This document shows, one piece after another, positions 1 through 8,816 of a stretch of DNA of 64,000 nucleotides. Source of the stretch: Candidatus Melainabacteria bacterium. Its GTDB lineage: Bacteria; Cyanobacteriota; Vampirovibrionia; Obscuribacterales; Obscuribacteraceae. The translations under genes and the position numbers were made by a program. Numbering within the stretch: the stretch's first letter is position 1; each line of letters opens with the position of its first letter. The notes under the pieces were generated by a model. That model was not told the origin of the DNA. It searched no databases and saw only the letters and a list, made by a program, of their open reading frames with translations. The DNA is taken from NCBI GenBank assembly GCA_003151275.1, contig PLXC01000035.1, positions 137,481 to 201,480 on the forward strand, given 5' to 3'.

Positions 1-661
1 TGTGCCAGCGCCCGCCAAGATAGCACTGAAAGCACGCGCTGAAGTCCATAGCCGAATCCACGGGCACCCCGATGTCACCCAAATAGCCAGTGGCGTAGCG
101 CGAAGGAATATTCAGGGCTCGACAAAGAGTCAAGGCTAGATGCGTGAAATCTCTGCAAACACCTTTCTTATCCTGATATACCTCGTATGCACCCTTTGTC
201 GGGTCGGCATACTGATATCCGAACTCGACATGATTGAAGACCCAGTCACAGACTGCCTGCGCACGTGTCCAACCTGGTGGCAAATGTCCAAATTGGTTCC
301 AAGCTACGTCTGTAAGTTTATCGACTTCACAGTATCTACTTGGAAGCAGAAACTGGAGAACCTCTGAGGGGAGATCTTCGACTGGGAGTTGAACCGCATC
401 AGCGATGATCGGATCGGGTACGCCGCTGTCAACGACGATCGTGTCACTGGTAACACAGAGCTTCCCAGCCGGAGCCATTATTCGTGCACAACGATTACCA
501 AACCAATCAGTAAATTCAGTGATCGGCACCGCCGGAGTTATGGTCAGCTGATCAGGATGCAAAAGGTCATGTGCACGTGACGGGAGAAGGTGCAACAAAA
601 AAATCATAGCGGTAGGATTGGGAAAATCGAATATCAGTTCAAAGCCAACGCGAATAAACAT
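1..661 (-). CDS. Transglutaminase-like cysteine protease family protein (partial, C-terminus beyond the window)
   Basis: About 220 residues of the N-terminal part are present, read in one open frame from ATG at 661 down to the window edge. An AGGAGA ribosome-binding site lies 4 nt before the ATG. The first ~100 residues look like the beta-rich N-terminal region of bacterial transglutaminase-like proteins. The core follows with the nucleophile motif KGVCRDFTHLA (Cys near residue 168) and then ALNIPSRYATGYLGD, the typical sequence after the catalytic Cys. The catalytic His and Asp should lie past position 1. Family members are papain-fold peptidases or amide hydrolases of mostly unknown substrate. 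It is read away from the neighbouring TPR operon. I am confident of the family and have no evidence for the substrate. Confidence 0.85.
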   Translation of the reverse strand, partial: MFIRVGFELIFDFPNPTAMIFLLHLLPSRAHDLLHPDQLTITPAVPITEFTDWFGNRCARIMAPAGKLCVTSDTIVVDSGVPDPIIADAVQLPVEDLPSEVLQFLLPSRYCEVDKLTDVAWNQFGHLPPGWTRAQAVCDWVFNHVEFGYQYADPTKGAYEVYQDKKGVCRDFTHLALTLCRALNIPSRYATGYLGDIGVPVDSAMDFSACFQCYLGGRWH

Positions 662-844
662 AGGTTCTCCTGGTTCTGACAGATTAGACGCGCTGCCTAT
701 CGCCACAACATCGTAGCCTATCGTGCGAGGCGTGGCTACTTTTTTATTCTCTCGACTTTATATTTCCAAGAGTGTTTAGATGGACAGCCATTCTTAGAGA
801 GCAGGTTTGTTTACGAACGGATTGTCTGGTCAGCGTCAGTGTTG

Positions 845-1345
845 TCATCTAGCCTTACTAGAACGGACCATATAGATGACAATCGAAATCACCATAACTA
901 TGGCAAGTGTAATCAAACTGTTGGCATCAATTGAATCAGCTGCACCAATAGAAACTTGTATACAACTACAGATGGCAAAGAAAAGTATGCCGGTAACTTC
1001 TAACTTCATGACAGAGAGAAATTTGCGAGCAAGCAAATACTGACTAGCCGCGTTTTTTTCGGTGATCGGATGCAGGTAGTTGAACGTCTGCGGAAAGCGT
1101 GCGATCACCGTCATAAGCACATAGTCAAAAATAGCAATGGCTATCAGAAATAACAGTGTGGATTTAGGACCCTGTCCATCCGACTTTCCAGCCAAATCAA
1201 AATGAACTGTTATTTGTTCTGGCAGACTGAACCAATAAAAGACAACAACGCCGACGGTAATGAAAATTACGAGAAACGTCATCACTTCTAGTGCCCATTC
1301 CACTTTTGACATGGGCAATTTCAGGACTGGTCGCTTAGGTTTCAT
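845..1345 (-). CDS. DUF1648-type small membrane protein
   Basis: 166 residues with about four hydrophobic segments (near residues 20-40, 65-82, 112-132 and 140-160). Between the first and second is the DUF1648 signature LPEQITVHFDLAGKSDGQGP; this short extracytoplasmic motif is typical of the domain also found in SdpI-type membrane proteins. It is the last gene of a minus-strand operon: its start overlaps the end of the upstream TPR gene by 11 nt, suggesting translational coupling. The start ATG at 1345 has only a weak purine-rich site before it. Function is unknown for the family; in SdpI-like proteins it is linked to immunity or signalling, which cannot be claimed here. Confidence 0.75.
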   Translation of the reverse strand: MKPKRPVLKLPMSKVEWALEVMTFLVIFITVGVVVFYWFSLPEQITVHFDLAGKSDGQGPKSTLLFLIAIAIFDYVLMTVIARFPQTFNYLHPITEKNAASQYLLARKFLSVMKLEVTGILFFAICSCIQVSIGAADSIDANSLITLAIVMVISIVIYMVRSSKAR

Positions 1346-2528
1346 CTTTCTTGTCGAACAACTTGTTGGCCATTTCGCCCACCTTCAAGAATGTGTCCAA
1401 AAAGTCGTTAACTTGAGTTGTGTGCTTGGCTCTCATCGTATCTGGTACCAGGCTAAGCGCGTCGCCAAATTTACCTTGAAATATGTAGCAGGTAAACAGC
1501 TCATTCAATAACCCCATTTCAAGCGTGCCATGATCTTTCTCGACATCATGTAACATGGCGAGCGAACGCTTGATGTATGGTTCAGCCTCTTTGAATTTGG
1601 CTCCACGCAAATAGGTTAATCCAAGTCCGGCCAGACTATTCATCAAATTATGCTTGTCACCGCCATCGGTGCGCTCGGAAATATCCAAAGCTCTCTTATA
1701 GAATTCCACGGCGTCATCGAATTTGCGCAGCGACAGACAAACACTTGCCAAATGATTTAGAGTCAAAACCAGACGGGGATGATTTTCAGGATATGTCTTC
1801 TCCTGGATAGCCAGAGCACGACGCCACAAGGGCTCAGCCTTGTCCGCCATACCTCGCTTCAAATATTGCACACCAAGGTTATGCAAGCTCTCAGCAACGA
1901 CTGGGTGTTCGATGCCTAATTTGTTTTGTCGAATTTGTAAGGCGCGCTTGCACAACGGTTCGGCGAGCGCGTAGTTCTTCTTTTTCGAATGCAACACGGC
2001 AAGATTGTTTAAACTCTCGGCATAAAGCACGTCATCTTTTCCAAGTTCACGTTCCTGAATTCCTAGTGCTTGACTCAGCATCGGCTCTGCTTCTTTAAAC
2101 TTATCTTGGTCTAAATTCAGTATCCCCAGCTCCGTCAAAGTTCTTGAAACCGTAAGTTCGTCTGCAGATAGACTCTTTTTTATGGCAAGAGCGTGCTTAA
2201 GCATTTCTTCTGCAAGTTCAAAGTTTTGCCTATCGGCATAAAACGCGCCAAAATTTGTCAGCAGTGCTGCTACTTCCAGTGTTTCAGGCTCTTCAGCTTG
2301 ATCACCCTGGTATAGCTTCAGCGCCTTTTTAAAGGCTATCTCTGCTTCTTCATAGCGACCTTGCTTGTTGAGCGCCTCACCCAGCGCACCATATGTAGTA
2401 GCAAGGGACTCGCGCTCATCTGATTCTTCAATTTCAGCGATAGCATTCTGAAATGATCGAATTGACTCGTTATAGCGACCTTCTTTAAAAGCGGTTGCGC
2501 CTTCATTTTCGTGTTGCTGCCAGGTCAT
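1335..2528 (-). CDS. Tetratricopeptide repeat protein (kinesin-light-chain-like TPRs)
   Basis: 397 residues made almost entirely of TPR units of about 42 residues, of the kinesin-light-chain type (recurring pattern A-x-x-L-x-N-L-A-x-x-Y, K-A-E-P-L-x-x-R-A-L-A-I-x-E). There is no signal peptide or membrane segment, so a cytoplasmic scaffold role is likely. ATG at 2528 is preceded by GGGAG at good spacing. It lies 20 nt after the homologous TPR gene 2549-3778 and overlaps the DUF1648 gene downstream, so the three form one transcription unit. The two TPR proteins are probably tandem duplicates. Partner and pathway cannot be read from the sequence. Confidence 0.85.
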   Translation of the reverse strand: MTWQQHENEGATAFKEGRYNESIRSFQNAIAEIEESDERESLATTYGALGEALNKQGRYEEAEIAFKKALKLYQGDQAEEPETLEVAALLTNFGAFYADRQNFELAEEMLKHALAIKKSLSADELTVSRTLTELGILNLDQDKFKEAEPMLSQALGIQERELGKDDVLYAESLNNLAVLHSKKKNYALAEPLCKRALQIRQNKLGIEHPVVAESLHNLGVQYLKRGMADKAEPLWRRALAIQEKTYPENHPRLVLTLNHLASVCLSLRKFDDAVEFYKRALDISERTDGGDKHNLMNSLAGLGLTYLRGAKFKEAEPYIKRSLAMLHDVEKDHGTLEMGLLNELFTCYIFQGKFGDALSLVPDTMRAKHTTQVNDFLDTFLKVGEMANKLFDKKDET

Positions 2529-2548
2529 AATTGCTGCTCCCGCTTGCG

Positions 2549-3778
2549 CTATTTAATTACTTTGGCACGCTTTGCCTTTCCGTCGTTTTTAGCGTTGTTC
2601 TTAGTCTTGCTTTTATCACTGTCGCTTTTATCGCTCTTACTTTTATTGTTGCTGTTTTTACTGTCGTTCTTTTTAAGAAAGCGTTTTCCCATAGCCATCG
2701 CCGTGCTTGGCCATGTTTGAGCCGCTTTAATATAATTCTTTTGAGCCATATAACATGAAAACAAGCTGAGCCTCAAGCTATCAGTCGTCTCTTTATCCTC
2801 GATTCCGAGTTCTTTCATACGCTCCAAAGCACGTACTGTAAATTTCTCACAATCCTTTAGCTTTCGTTCGCGCAATCGAATCCAACTGCGTTGCCGCCAA
2901 GCCAGAAGCATGTCAGAAGTATGACCGGCGATTTCAGCGATGCCCTCAAGTTGACTATAAGATTCTTCAGCTTGGGCAAATTTGTTCTGACAGTAATAGC
3001 AAACACCAAGATTCTTGAGCACACTTAAAATGCCGGAGTGATTGGGCGGCAAGTAGCGTTCTCGAATCGTCAAAGCGCGTTTGTAAGCTGATTCTGCTTT
3101 AGCGAAATCGTGTTGCGCTAAGGCGATCATCGCCAAGACGTGCAAACTCATTGCCACATCCGGATGCTCAATTCCCAACGCGCCTTCCCGAATCGCAAGA
3201 GCTCTGCGCGCGTATTCCTCAGCCTGTCCATATTGCTTTTGGTTGAAGCAATGCACCGCTCGCAAACCGAGAGTCGGTGCCAGCCTTATGTCATCGCGCC
3301 CCATTAATTCTTCTTGCATGGCCAATGCTTGGCTCAACAACAAATCCGCCTCTTGCGTCTTTTTTTCTGTTTCGCACCAAGTGGCAACTGAAACCATGCT
3401 ATCGGCAACATCAATGTGCTTTTCGCCCAGAAGCTTCTTTCGCATCTCCAGTCCGCGTCGCAAAAGAGGCTCTGCTTGGGAGAACTTTTGCTCGTTAAAA
3501 TAGACAAGTCCGAGTTCATCAATCACGCGTGCAACTTCAGCATGTTCCAAACCGAGCACTTTGCCTCGAATTGCAAGTGCGCGAGTTAAAGACGCCTCGG
3601 CTTTCGGAAAATCCTGCAGATGAGCATAAACCTGGCCCAGGGAATACAAACTCGTGGCAACGTTAGCCTGATCCTGCCCAGCTTCCGAAACAGCCTTCTG
3701 TAAATATCTTTCCGCTTCTGAGTACTCGCCGCGCTCTAAAGCGTTTATACCTGACTGATGCAATTCGTTCCAAACCAT
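2549..3778 (-). CDS. Tetratricopeptide repeat protein with basic, low-complexity tail
   Basis: 409 residues: about eight kinesin-light-chain-type TPRs (residues ~5-345), then a tail of about 40 residues composed nearly only of Lys, Ser, Asp and Asn (from about residue 368). The tail is encoded by A/G-rich DNA around 2575-2670. No signal peptide is seen. It is the first gene of the operon that continues into 1335-2528 and 845-1345, and it is similar in style to the second TPR protein. The charged tail could bind nucleic acid or an acidic partner, but that is only a guess from composition. Confidence 0.85.
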   Translation of the reverse strand: MVWNELHQSGINALERGEYSEAERYLQKAVSEAGQDQANVATSLYSLGQVYAHLQDFPKAEASLTRALAIRGKVLGLEHAEVARVIDELGLVYFNEQKFSQAEPLLRRGLEMRKKLLGEKHIDVADSMVSVATWCETEKKTQEADLLLSQALAMQEELMGRDDIRLAPTLGLRAVHCFNQKQYGQAEEYARRALAIREGALGIEHPDVAMSLHVLAMIALAQHDFAKAESAYKRALTIRERYLPPNHSGILSVLKNLGVCYYCQNKFAQAEESYSQLEGIAEIAGHTSDMLLAWRQRSWIRLRERKLKDCEKFTVRALERMKELGIEDKETTDSLRLSLFSCYMAQKNYIKAAQTWPSTAMAMGKRFLKKNDSKNSNNKSKSDKSDSDKSKTKNNAKNDGKAKRAKVIK

Positions 3779-4166
3779 TGCGCTTAACTCTTAAAGGCAA
3801 ACCATATCCCGATAAAATAACACTTTTGCGCCCTAATTAGCCCGATTTACCCACGTTCCGATTAAAAATTCAAATGCCCCCCTAGCTTGAAGCCAGGGGT
3901 AGCGTAAAATTGAGCTGGGATGCGCGAGCCTTCGCACCGCATTCAACACCATGACTGTGTTTTGCAGTACCTAAGTTCGTTCCAAGCAACACGCTGTTCC
4001 TGCGGTGTTGATGGGATAAGAGTCAAATTTGTAAGTTTGTTCTTTCTGCTTTTTACGGGGTGCTACGACCGGCGCTCCTTAGCTAGAATCACTATAGCGC
4101 TCTGGGGCCACTGGATGTCAAATATTTAGCGTCCCTTAATAAGTGCGCGGAGTAGGTCGGATTGAT

Positions 4167-4240
4167 ATGGAGCGCGGCTGACCACAGCCGCCCATGAATA
4201 CGGTTCGAGGCGGGTCTGGAGACCCGCGCCATTTCGTTCC
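4167..4240. repeat. Head-to-head pair of REP-like palindromic elements
   Basis: Two perfect 7-bp stems: GCGGCTG-ACCA-CAGCCGC (4174-4191) and GCGGGTC-TGGA-GACCCGC (4210-4227). The first is flanked on its left by ATGGAGC (tail on the minus strand) and the second on its right by GCCATTTCG (tail on the plus strand). The tails match the GCGCTCCATTTCGG-like sequence beside other palindromes in this window at about 24.05, 43.28, 45.98 and 49.54 kb. The two stems differ but each stays complementary. No U-tract follows, so they are not ordinary terminators. Confidence 0.7.
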
Positions 4241-4308
4241 GTAGACTTTACGAGATCACTGGCACCGTAGACTTTTCGAGGAAGTTTGGACTTCGTAGAC
4301 TTTACAAG
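4240..4308. repeat. Three short direct repeats just after hflX
   Basis: CGTAGACTTTACGAG occurs at 4240-4254, with near copies at 4266-4280 (one mismatch) and 4294-4308 (one mismatch). Periods are 26 and 28 bp. The array ends 5 nt from the hflX stop codon. Copies are too few and too short for CRISPR. The role is unknown. Confidence 0.65.
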
Positions 4309-4312
4309 ACGG

Positions 4313-6040
4313 CTAGGCGCTGAACTTTTGGCGCTTCGGACAGACTTCTTGGAGAACATCCTGGATGATTGTCAGCAAGCTACCCAAGCCGACTCGTTTG
4401 GTCGCGGAAATAATCACCGGTGAAGGAACCTGGGCGACCAGGAAGGTTAAATCCTCTTTGCGGACTAAATCAGCTTTATTGAGTACGGTAATGAGCGGTT
4501 TATCCACGGCTCCAAGCTCGCTCAGAACGTCGTAAACGCTGGCAATGTGCTCCGACACATTCGGGTGACTAGCGTCGACAACGTGTATCAGCACGTCGGC
4601 TACCGCTACTTCTTCCAAAGTGGCGCGAAAAGCTGCAACCAATGAAGTGGGCAATTTTTTGATGAAACCTACGGTGTCTGTGAGTAACACAGGACTGTGA
4701 TCAGGCAGCGTTGTGCGCCTAGTCGTCGGATCCAAAGTTGCGAACAATTTGTCTTCAACAACAGCGTTTGATTTAGTTAGTGCATTCAAAAGCGTTGACT
4801 TGCCAGAGTTCGTATAACCGGTCAGGGCAACCACAGGCAGGTTGTCATCATTGCGCCGGCGCCTTTGCGTTTCGCGGTGAGAGCGGATGCGTTCCGTTTC
4901 TTTTTCGAGCGAATTTATCCGTTCGCGAATTCGACGTCGATCAATTTCGAGTTTAGTTTCACCGGGACCTCTGGTGGCTATACCGCCTCCCAGTCTGCTC
5001 AGGGCGAGCCCCTTGCCAATCAATCTGGGCAGTAAATATTTGAGCTGAGCAAGTTCGACTTGCAGCTTACCTTCTCGAGTCTGCGCTCGCTGCGCAAAAA
5101 TATCGAGAATCAGTTCGGTGCGATCAATAACTTTACAGCCGACTACTTCTTCTAAGGTGCGCTGTTGATTCGCGGTCAGTTCCTGGTCAACGATAACCAA
5201 ATTCGCGCCCATCTCTTGCACCATCAGGGCTAGTTCTTGCACTTTTCCTGAACCGAGAAAAAATCTTGGATCTGGCTGGGGACGAGTTTGGGTCAAGCGT
5301 TCGCATATAGTGGCGCCGGCGGTGCGACCCAGTTGTGCAAGTTCGTCAAGGTCATCTTCAACTTGCCAGGAATTTTCACCATCTGTAACCAGCCCCACCA
5401 AAACAGCACGCTCCTCACCTTCCGCCACAGGCAGTCCCGGTGCGACCTTACGGAATTCATCCTCAAGCGCAGTAATCAAAGCTTCAAAATCTTCTTCTTG
5501 TGCTCTTCTTGCAGTCTCAGGTTGAAGCAGTTTCCAAATTTTTCCTTCACTATCGCGACCAGGCAAAAGATGAGCTATATGAATAACGTCTGCCATCTTC
5601 GCTTGTTCACCGCGTGAGCGGCTGAACGTGCCTTCTGGATTGACTTCAATTTGAGCAAGCAGGTCTAGTCGATTTCGAGCCAGGCATTGCAAACTCTCTT
5701 TGTTGGGTCCATTTTTCGAGTCGCCAGAATTCCCCTTAGACAAGTGCGTGTGGATGATCCGGTGACCGCACAATCGCCCTGGACCGACGCGCACACCGCG
5801 CAGTTCAGGCATATTAACATCCGAAGGTTGACCAACAGTGACGTTGACGACATGCCCTCTGCGATTGACTACAAGAGAGACAGGTTGCCCGATAGAATTT
5901 GAGAGTTCCGCGACGGAGTCGGCTAATTCAATAGTGAGAATCTTATCCGCAGGAATACGCTGCGTCAGCAGTCGATTCAGTTGCCGTATTTCCGATTTTT
6001 TGAGTCCTTTAGATTTGGCGAGATCAACTTTGCCGTGCAA
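4313..6040 (-). CDS. hflX: GTPase HflX, ribosome-associated, with N-terminal extension
   Basis: 575 residues. The HflX domain carries LGSGKVQEL-type sequence and the family signature GGGIATRGPGETKLE; the GTPase domain follows with G1 GYTNSGKST (near residue 407), G3 DTVGFI and G4 NKAD. HflX binds the 50S subunit and rescues or splits stalled ribosomes under stress. The N-terminal ~170 residues exceed the Escherichia coli protein (about 430 residues) and resemble the longer cyanobacterial form. The start appears to be TTG at 6040 with a perfect GGAGG 7 nt upstream. It stands alone, with 214 bp before it. Confidence in the family is very high. Confidence 0.95.
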   Translation of the reverse strand: MHGKVDLAKSKGLKKSEIRQLNRLLTQRIPADKILTIELADSVAELSNSIGQPVSLVVNRRGHVVNVTVGQPSDVNMPELRGVRVGPGRLCGHRIIHTHLSKGNSGDSKNGPNKESLQCLARNRLDLLAQIEVNPEGTFSRSRGEQAKMADVIHIAHLLPGRDSEGKIWKLLQPETARRAQEEDFEALITALEDEFRKVAPGLPVAEGEERAVLVGLVTDGENSWQVEDDLDELAQLGRTAGATICERLTQTRPQPDPRFFLGSGKVQELALMVQEMGANLVIVDQELTANQQRTLEEVVGCKVIDRTELILDIFAQRAQTREGKLQVELAQLKYLLPRLIGKGLALSRLGGGIATRGPGETKLEIDRRRIRERINSLEKETERIRSHRETQRRRRNDDNLPVVALTGYTNSGKSTLLNALTKSNAVVEDKLFATLDPTTRRTTLPDHSPVLLTDTVGFIKKLPTSLVAAFRATLEEVAVADVLIHVVDASHPNVSEHIASVYDVLSELGAVDKPLITVLNKADLVRKEDLTFLVAQVPSPVIISATKRVGLGSLLTIIQDVLQEVCPKRQKFSA

Positions 6041-6254
6041 TCAATGTCCTCCACGAGGGGCCCGACTGGTTTTCAGAAGTCAAAACGGACAAACGCAATT
6101 TTACTAAGTCTCACATCGGATCATACCCCTAAAGACCGATAAATCCACCGATAATTAATCTCGCTAATCAGGCGACAGCCCGTATATCCACAGTTAACCC
6201 GGACCATATGTTGGCGGCAGCAAAAACATAATAAGGATATCCATTAGAGACGGA

Positions 6255-7703
6255 TTAGCAGCCTGATGTTAGCAATTTATGCCGCAACAATGGTCGCCCG
6301 CCAGACTCGCCACAGCTTTTGGGAGTTGGAATAACTTTGCCCGGATTGCAAATATTTTCTGGATCGAACGATTGTTTAACCCATCTCATCGATTCCAAGT
6401 CGTCCTCGCTGAAGACATTCGGCATCTCCAATATTTTCTCGATCCCAATGCCGTGCTCGCCCGAAAGTGTGCCGCCCAAACGCACGCACAGTTCCAGTAT
6501 TTCTTTGCCTGCCTGAACGACGCGTTTCACCTCATCCTCATTGTCCTTGTGATAAAGCATGCATGGATGTAAGTTGCCATCGCCGGCATGATAAACATTG
6601 GCAATTGTGAGATTGTATTTTTGTCCGATTGTGGCAATTTCGCTTATCGCTGCCGCGAGTTTCGAGCGCGGGATGACGCCATCGAGCACATACCCGTGAG
6701 GCGCAATTCGTCCTAAGGCACCGAATGCACTTTTTCTCGCCTTCCAGATTTTTGCGCGTTCGTACGCATCGTTCGCCCATTGCACCGACAACGCGTTATT
6801 GGTACTAATAAACTTTTCCACTTTTTTCCGTTGAATTGTAATACCTGTGCGCGGACCATCCAGCTCCACAATAAGCAGCGCGCCAGCGTCTCGATCCAGT
6901 CCCATGCGCAGAGAATCTTCCACTGCATTTAGAGTCAACTGATCGATTAATTCCATCGCCGCTGGCACCACTCCTGCGGCAATCACATCCGAAACCGCTT
7001 GGCCGGCTGATTCCACAGTGTTGAAATAGGCGAGCATTGTTTCAACCGCTTGGGGTCGCGGAATCAATTTCAATATCGCTTCAGTGGCGATACCAAGAGT
7101 TCCTTCTGAGCCGACAAAAACACCAAGCAGATCTAGACCCTCTTTTGTGCGAGTGCGACCGCCTATGGTGACGATATCTCCGGTCGCCAAAACAACTTTT
7201 AGACCCATGACGTGATTAGTGGTCATACCATATTTGAGGGTGTGCGGACCACCTGAATTCTCGGCGATGTTGCCACCAATGGTGGAGGCACTCTGACTGG
7301 AAGGATCTGGTGCAAAATACAACGAATATTTTTGAGCAGCCTCGGACACCGAGACGTTTGTGACGCCGGTCTGCACCACGGCTACGCGATCGATGGGATC
7401 GACAGACAAGATCTTGTTCATGCGAGTTAAGACTAAACTGATACCGCCCAACACTGTTGTTGCGCCACCAGAAAGTCCAGTACCTGCTCCACGAGGTGAA
7501 ACTGGAATTTTGTGCTGATAGGCCAGGGTAAGAATAGCAGCCACTTCCGCTGTCGAACTGGGCAACACGACTAAGTCCGGAACCGCGATGTCCAAAGTCT
7601 CAGCATCACATTCATATACGGACAAGTCTACGCGCGAAGAAAGAACGTATTTGTCACCTACGATTGTGCGAAGCTGTGTTTCAATAGTTTTGTCGATTGG
7701 CAT
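6255..7703 (-). CDS. glcD: FAD-linked oxidase, glycolate oxidase GlcD-type
   Basis: 482 residues. An FAD-binding PCMH/VAO-type domain comes first (SPRGAGTGLSGGA near residues 70-82 and STIGGNIAENSGGPHTLKYG near 140-160), then the GlcD C-terminal domain with HAGDGNLHP and GGTLSGEHGIG motifs that hold the flavin and substrate site. The family oxidises 2-hydroxy acids such as glycolate or D-lactate and passes electrons to the respiratory chain. No glcE or glcF neighbour is present, so it acts alone or with subunits coded elsewhere; D-lactate dehydrogenase is an equal alternative. ATG at 7703 has no strong ribosome-binding site. Confidence 0.9.
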   Translation of the reverse strand: MPIDKTIETQLRTIVGDKYVLSSRVDLSVYECDAETLDIAVPDLVVLPSSTAEVAAILTLAYQHKIPVSPRGAGTGLSGGATTVLGGISLVLTRMNKILSVDPIDRVAVVQTGVTNVSVSEAAQKYSLYFAPDPSSQSASTIGGNIAENSGGPHTLKYGMTTNHVMGLKVVLATGDIVTIGGRTRTKEGLDLLGVFVGSEGTLGIATEAILKLIPRPQAVETMLAYFNTVESAGQAVSDVIAAGVVPAAMELIDQLTLNAVEDSLRMGLDRDAGALLIVELDGPRTGITIQRKKVEKFISTNNALSVQWANDAYERAKIWKARKSAFGALGRIAPHGYVLDGVIPRSKLAAAISEIATIGQKYNLTIANVYHAGDGNLHPCMLYHKDNEDEVKRVVQAGKEILELCVRLGGTLSGEHGIGIEKILEMPNVFSEDDLESMRWVKQSFDPENICNPGKVIPTPKSCGESGGRPLLRHKLLTSGC

Positions 7704-7725
7704 GCTTGGAGCTATTGTATAGCAA

Positions 7726-7780
7726 CAGGATGCGTGCGCTCCATCTTCCGAGAAGAAACCGGAGGCAGGATGCGTGCGCT
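7726..7780. repeat. Two 15-bp direct repeats, 40 bp apart
   Basis: CAGGATGCGTGCGCT is found exactly at 7726-7740 and 7766-7780, in the short gap between two minus-strand genes. The first copy continues into CCATCTTCCG, which resembles the GCGCTCCATTTCGG tail of the palindromic repeats elsewhere, but no palindromic stem is seen here. Confidence 0.6.
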
Positions 7781-8627
7781 ATCGGCGCTGCATCTGCTGT
7801 TGGCGAATAGTCTCCTGGTCGCCCATCTGATACTTATAGCCTTGCTGAGGTCCATAATTCTGGGTGAAGGTTGCCGACTTATCAACGCTCATGCGTCGCG
7901 AGCCCTGCGGAAATTGAAGCACCGCCATATTACCGTTCAACGAATTTATAGCCGTCAAGATAATCGCATTATAAATAGGATTGCCATTTTTCTGAGTCAA
8001 ATGCGAGTTGGCGATGCGCCCGTCACGGGTGACGACATAAGCTGCGGCAGCAGCCATCGGCGGACTTCTGTAGAATGCGGCGTTGGCAAGGCTCGAGTAG
8101 CGCTCATAAACTGCTGCAGCCACGCGGCGATGCCATTCGTTCCAAGCGATCTGCAACTCTGGTGAACTGTCCGGGTCATTTGGATTGAATTGTGGAGGCG
8201 GCGGTCCGCCAGTTTGTGCACCCAAATTATGCGGTTGCTGAGGCGCTTGTTCTTGTCCGGGCATGCCTTGCCCAAATTGACCCGCGAAGTCAGGTTGACC
8301 CTGTCCCTGAGCATTACCACGCAGCGGTTGTTGCAGGGGCGGAGGACCTTGAGGCGGCGCCAGGGTTGAAACCTGGAAACCGCCTGCGGGATCGAAGAAT
8401 TGATCGCCTCCATTCTGAGGAGGAGGGTTGCCACCAAAAGGATCGCCGCCCATCTTATTGATATCTCTACGGTCCAGGGTCATGCCGCTGCCGCCAGGAT
8501 TCAGTTGATCCGCTTTGTTAATGACGCCCTTGAGCAACTCTGCTTCTGCCTTAGATGCCATTGCCAGGCAAACAAGAAACGAACAAACGTATGGGATCGC
8601 TTTGAACGAAAGGTTGGGGGTTAACAT
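7779..8627 (-). CDS. Secreted Pro/Gln/Gly-rich protein with TonB C-terminal-like domain
   Basis: 282 residues. The N-terminus has a hydrophobic stretch ending in A-x-A (about residues 10-29), a likely signal peptide. Residues 40-155 are low complexity, rich in Pro, Gln, Gly and Asn. The last ~125 residues have the pattern of a TonB/TolA C-terminal domain: W near the start, VTRDGRIANSHLTQ, then a helix and LQFPQGSRRMSV...FTQNYG. Unlike true TonB it lacks an uncleaved N-terminal anchor with a Pro-Lys/Pro-Glu linker, and no exbB/exbD is nearby. A related domain occurs in the gene at 18380-19051. The periplasmic role is unknown. Confidence 0.65.
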   Translation of the reverse strand: MLTPNLSFKAIPYVCSFLVCLAMASKAEAELLKGVINKADQLNPGGSGMTLDRRDINKMGGDPFGGNPPPQNGGDQFFDPAGGFQVSTLAPPQGPPPLQQPLRGNAQGQGQPDFAGQFGQGMPGQEQAPQQPHNLGAQTGGPPPPQFNPNDPDSSPELQIAWNEWHRRVAAAVYERYSSLANAAFYRSPPMAAAAAYVVTRDGRIANSHLTQKNGNPIYNAIILTAINSLNGNMAVLQFPQGSRRMSVDKSATFTQNYGPQQGYKYQMGDQETIRQQQMQRR

Positions 8628-8816
8628 CAGCGCTACACTACATGGGTGGTAGGGGTTGTTGTCATGAGCTTCTTTAATACTCTACTCCAAAAGTTAAAAA
8701 AGTAAATTCATAATTACCGCAAAAGCGGTCTGGCGGCGATTAATTCAGTTATCCGAGGATAGTCTATGCAGGCAAGCTGCTCGACTTATTTAGCTTAGCT
8801 TACTAAAGGGAAACCA

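Larger units (their letters stand above)
3779..4312. other. Intergenic region with palindromic and direct repeats
   Basis: This 534-bp spacer separates two minus-strand genes. No convincing coding sequence is seen; the open frames here lack a ribosome-binding site and run through repeats. The right half contains two palindromes (4174-4191 and 4210-4227) and three short direct repeats (4240-4308), listed separately. The left part (3779-3960) must hold the promoter of the TPR operon, but no clear -35/-10 pair was found. Confidence 0.7.

Noticed and set aside
4240..4308. Small CRISPR array
   Set aside because: Only three 15-bp repeats with 11-13-bp gaps, no cas genes, and repeats far too short.
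4126..4359. 77-codon minus-strand frame over the hflX end
   Set aside because: Runs through palindromes and direct repeats and overlaps hflX; it has a repetitive Lys/Ser composition caused by the DNA repeats.
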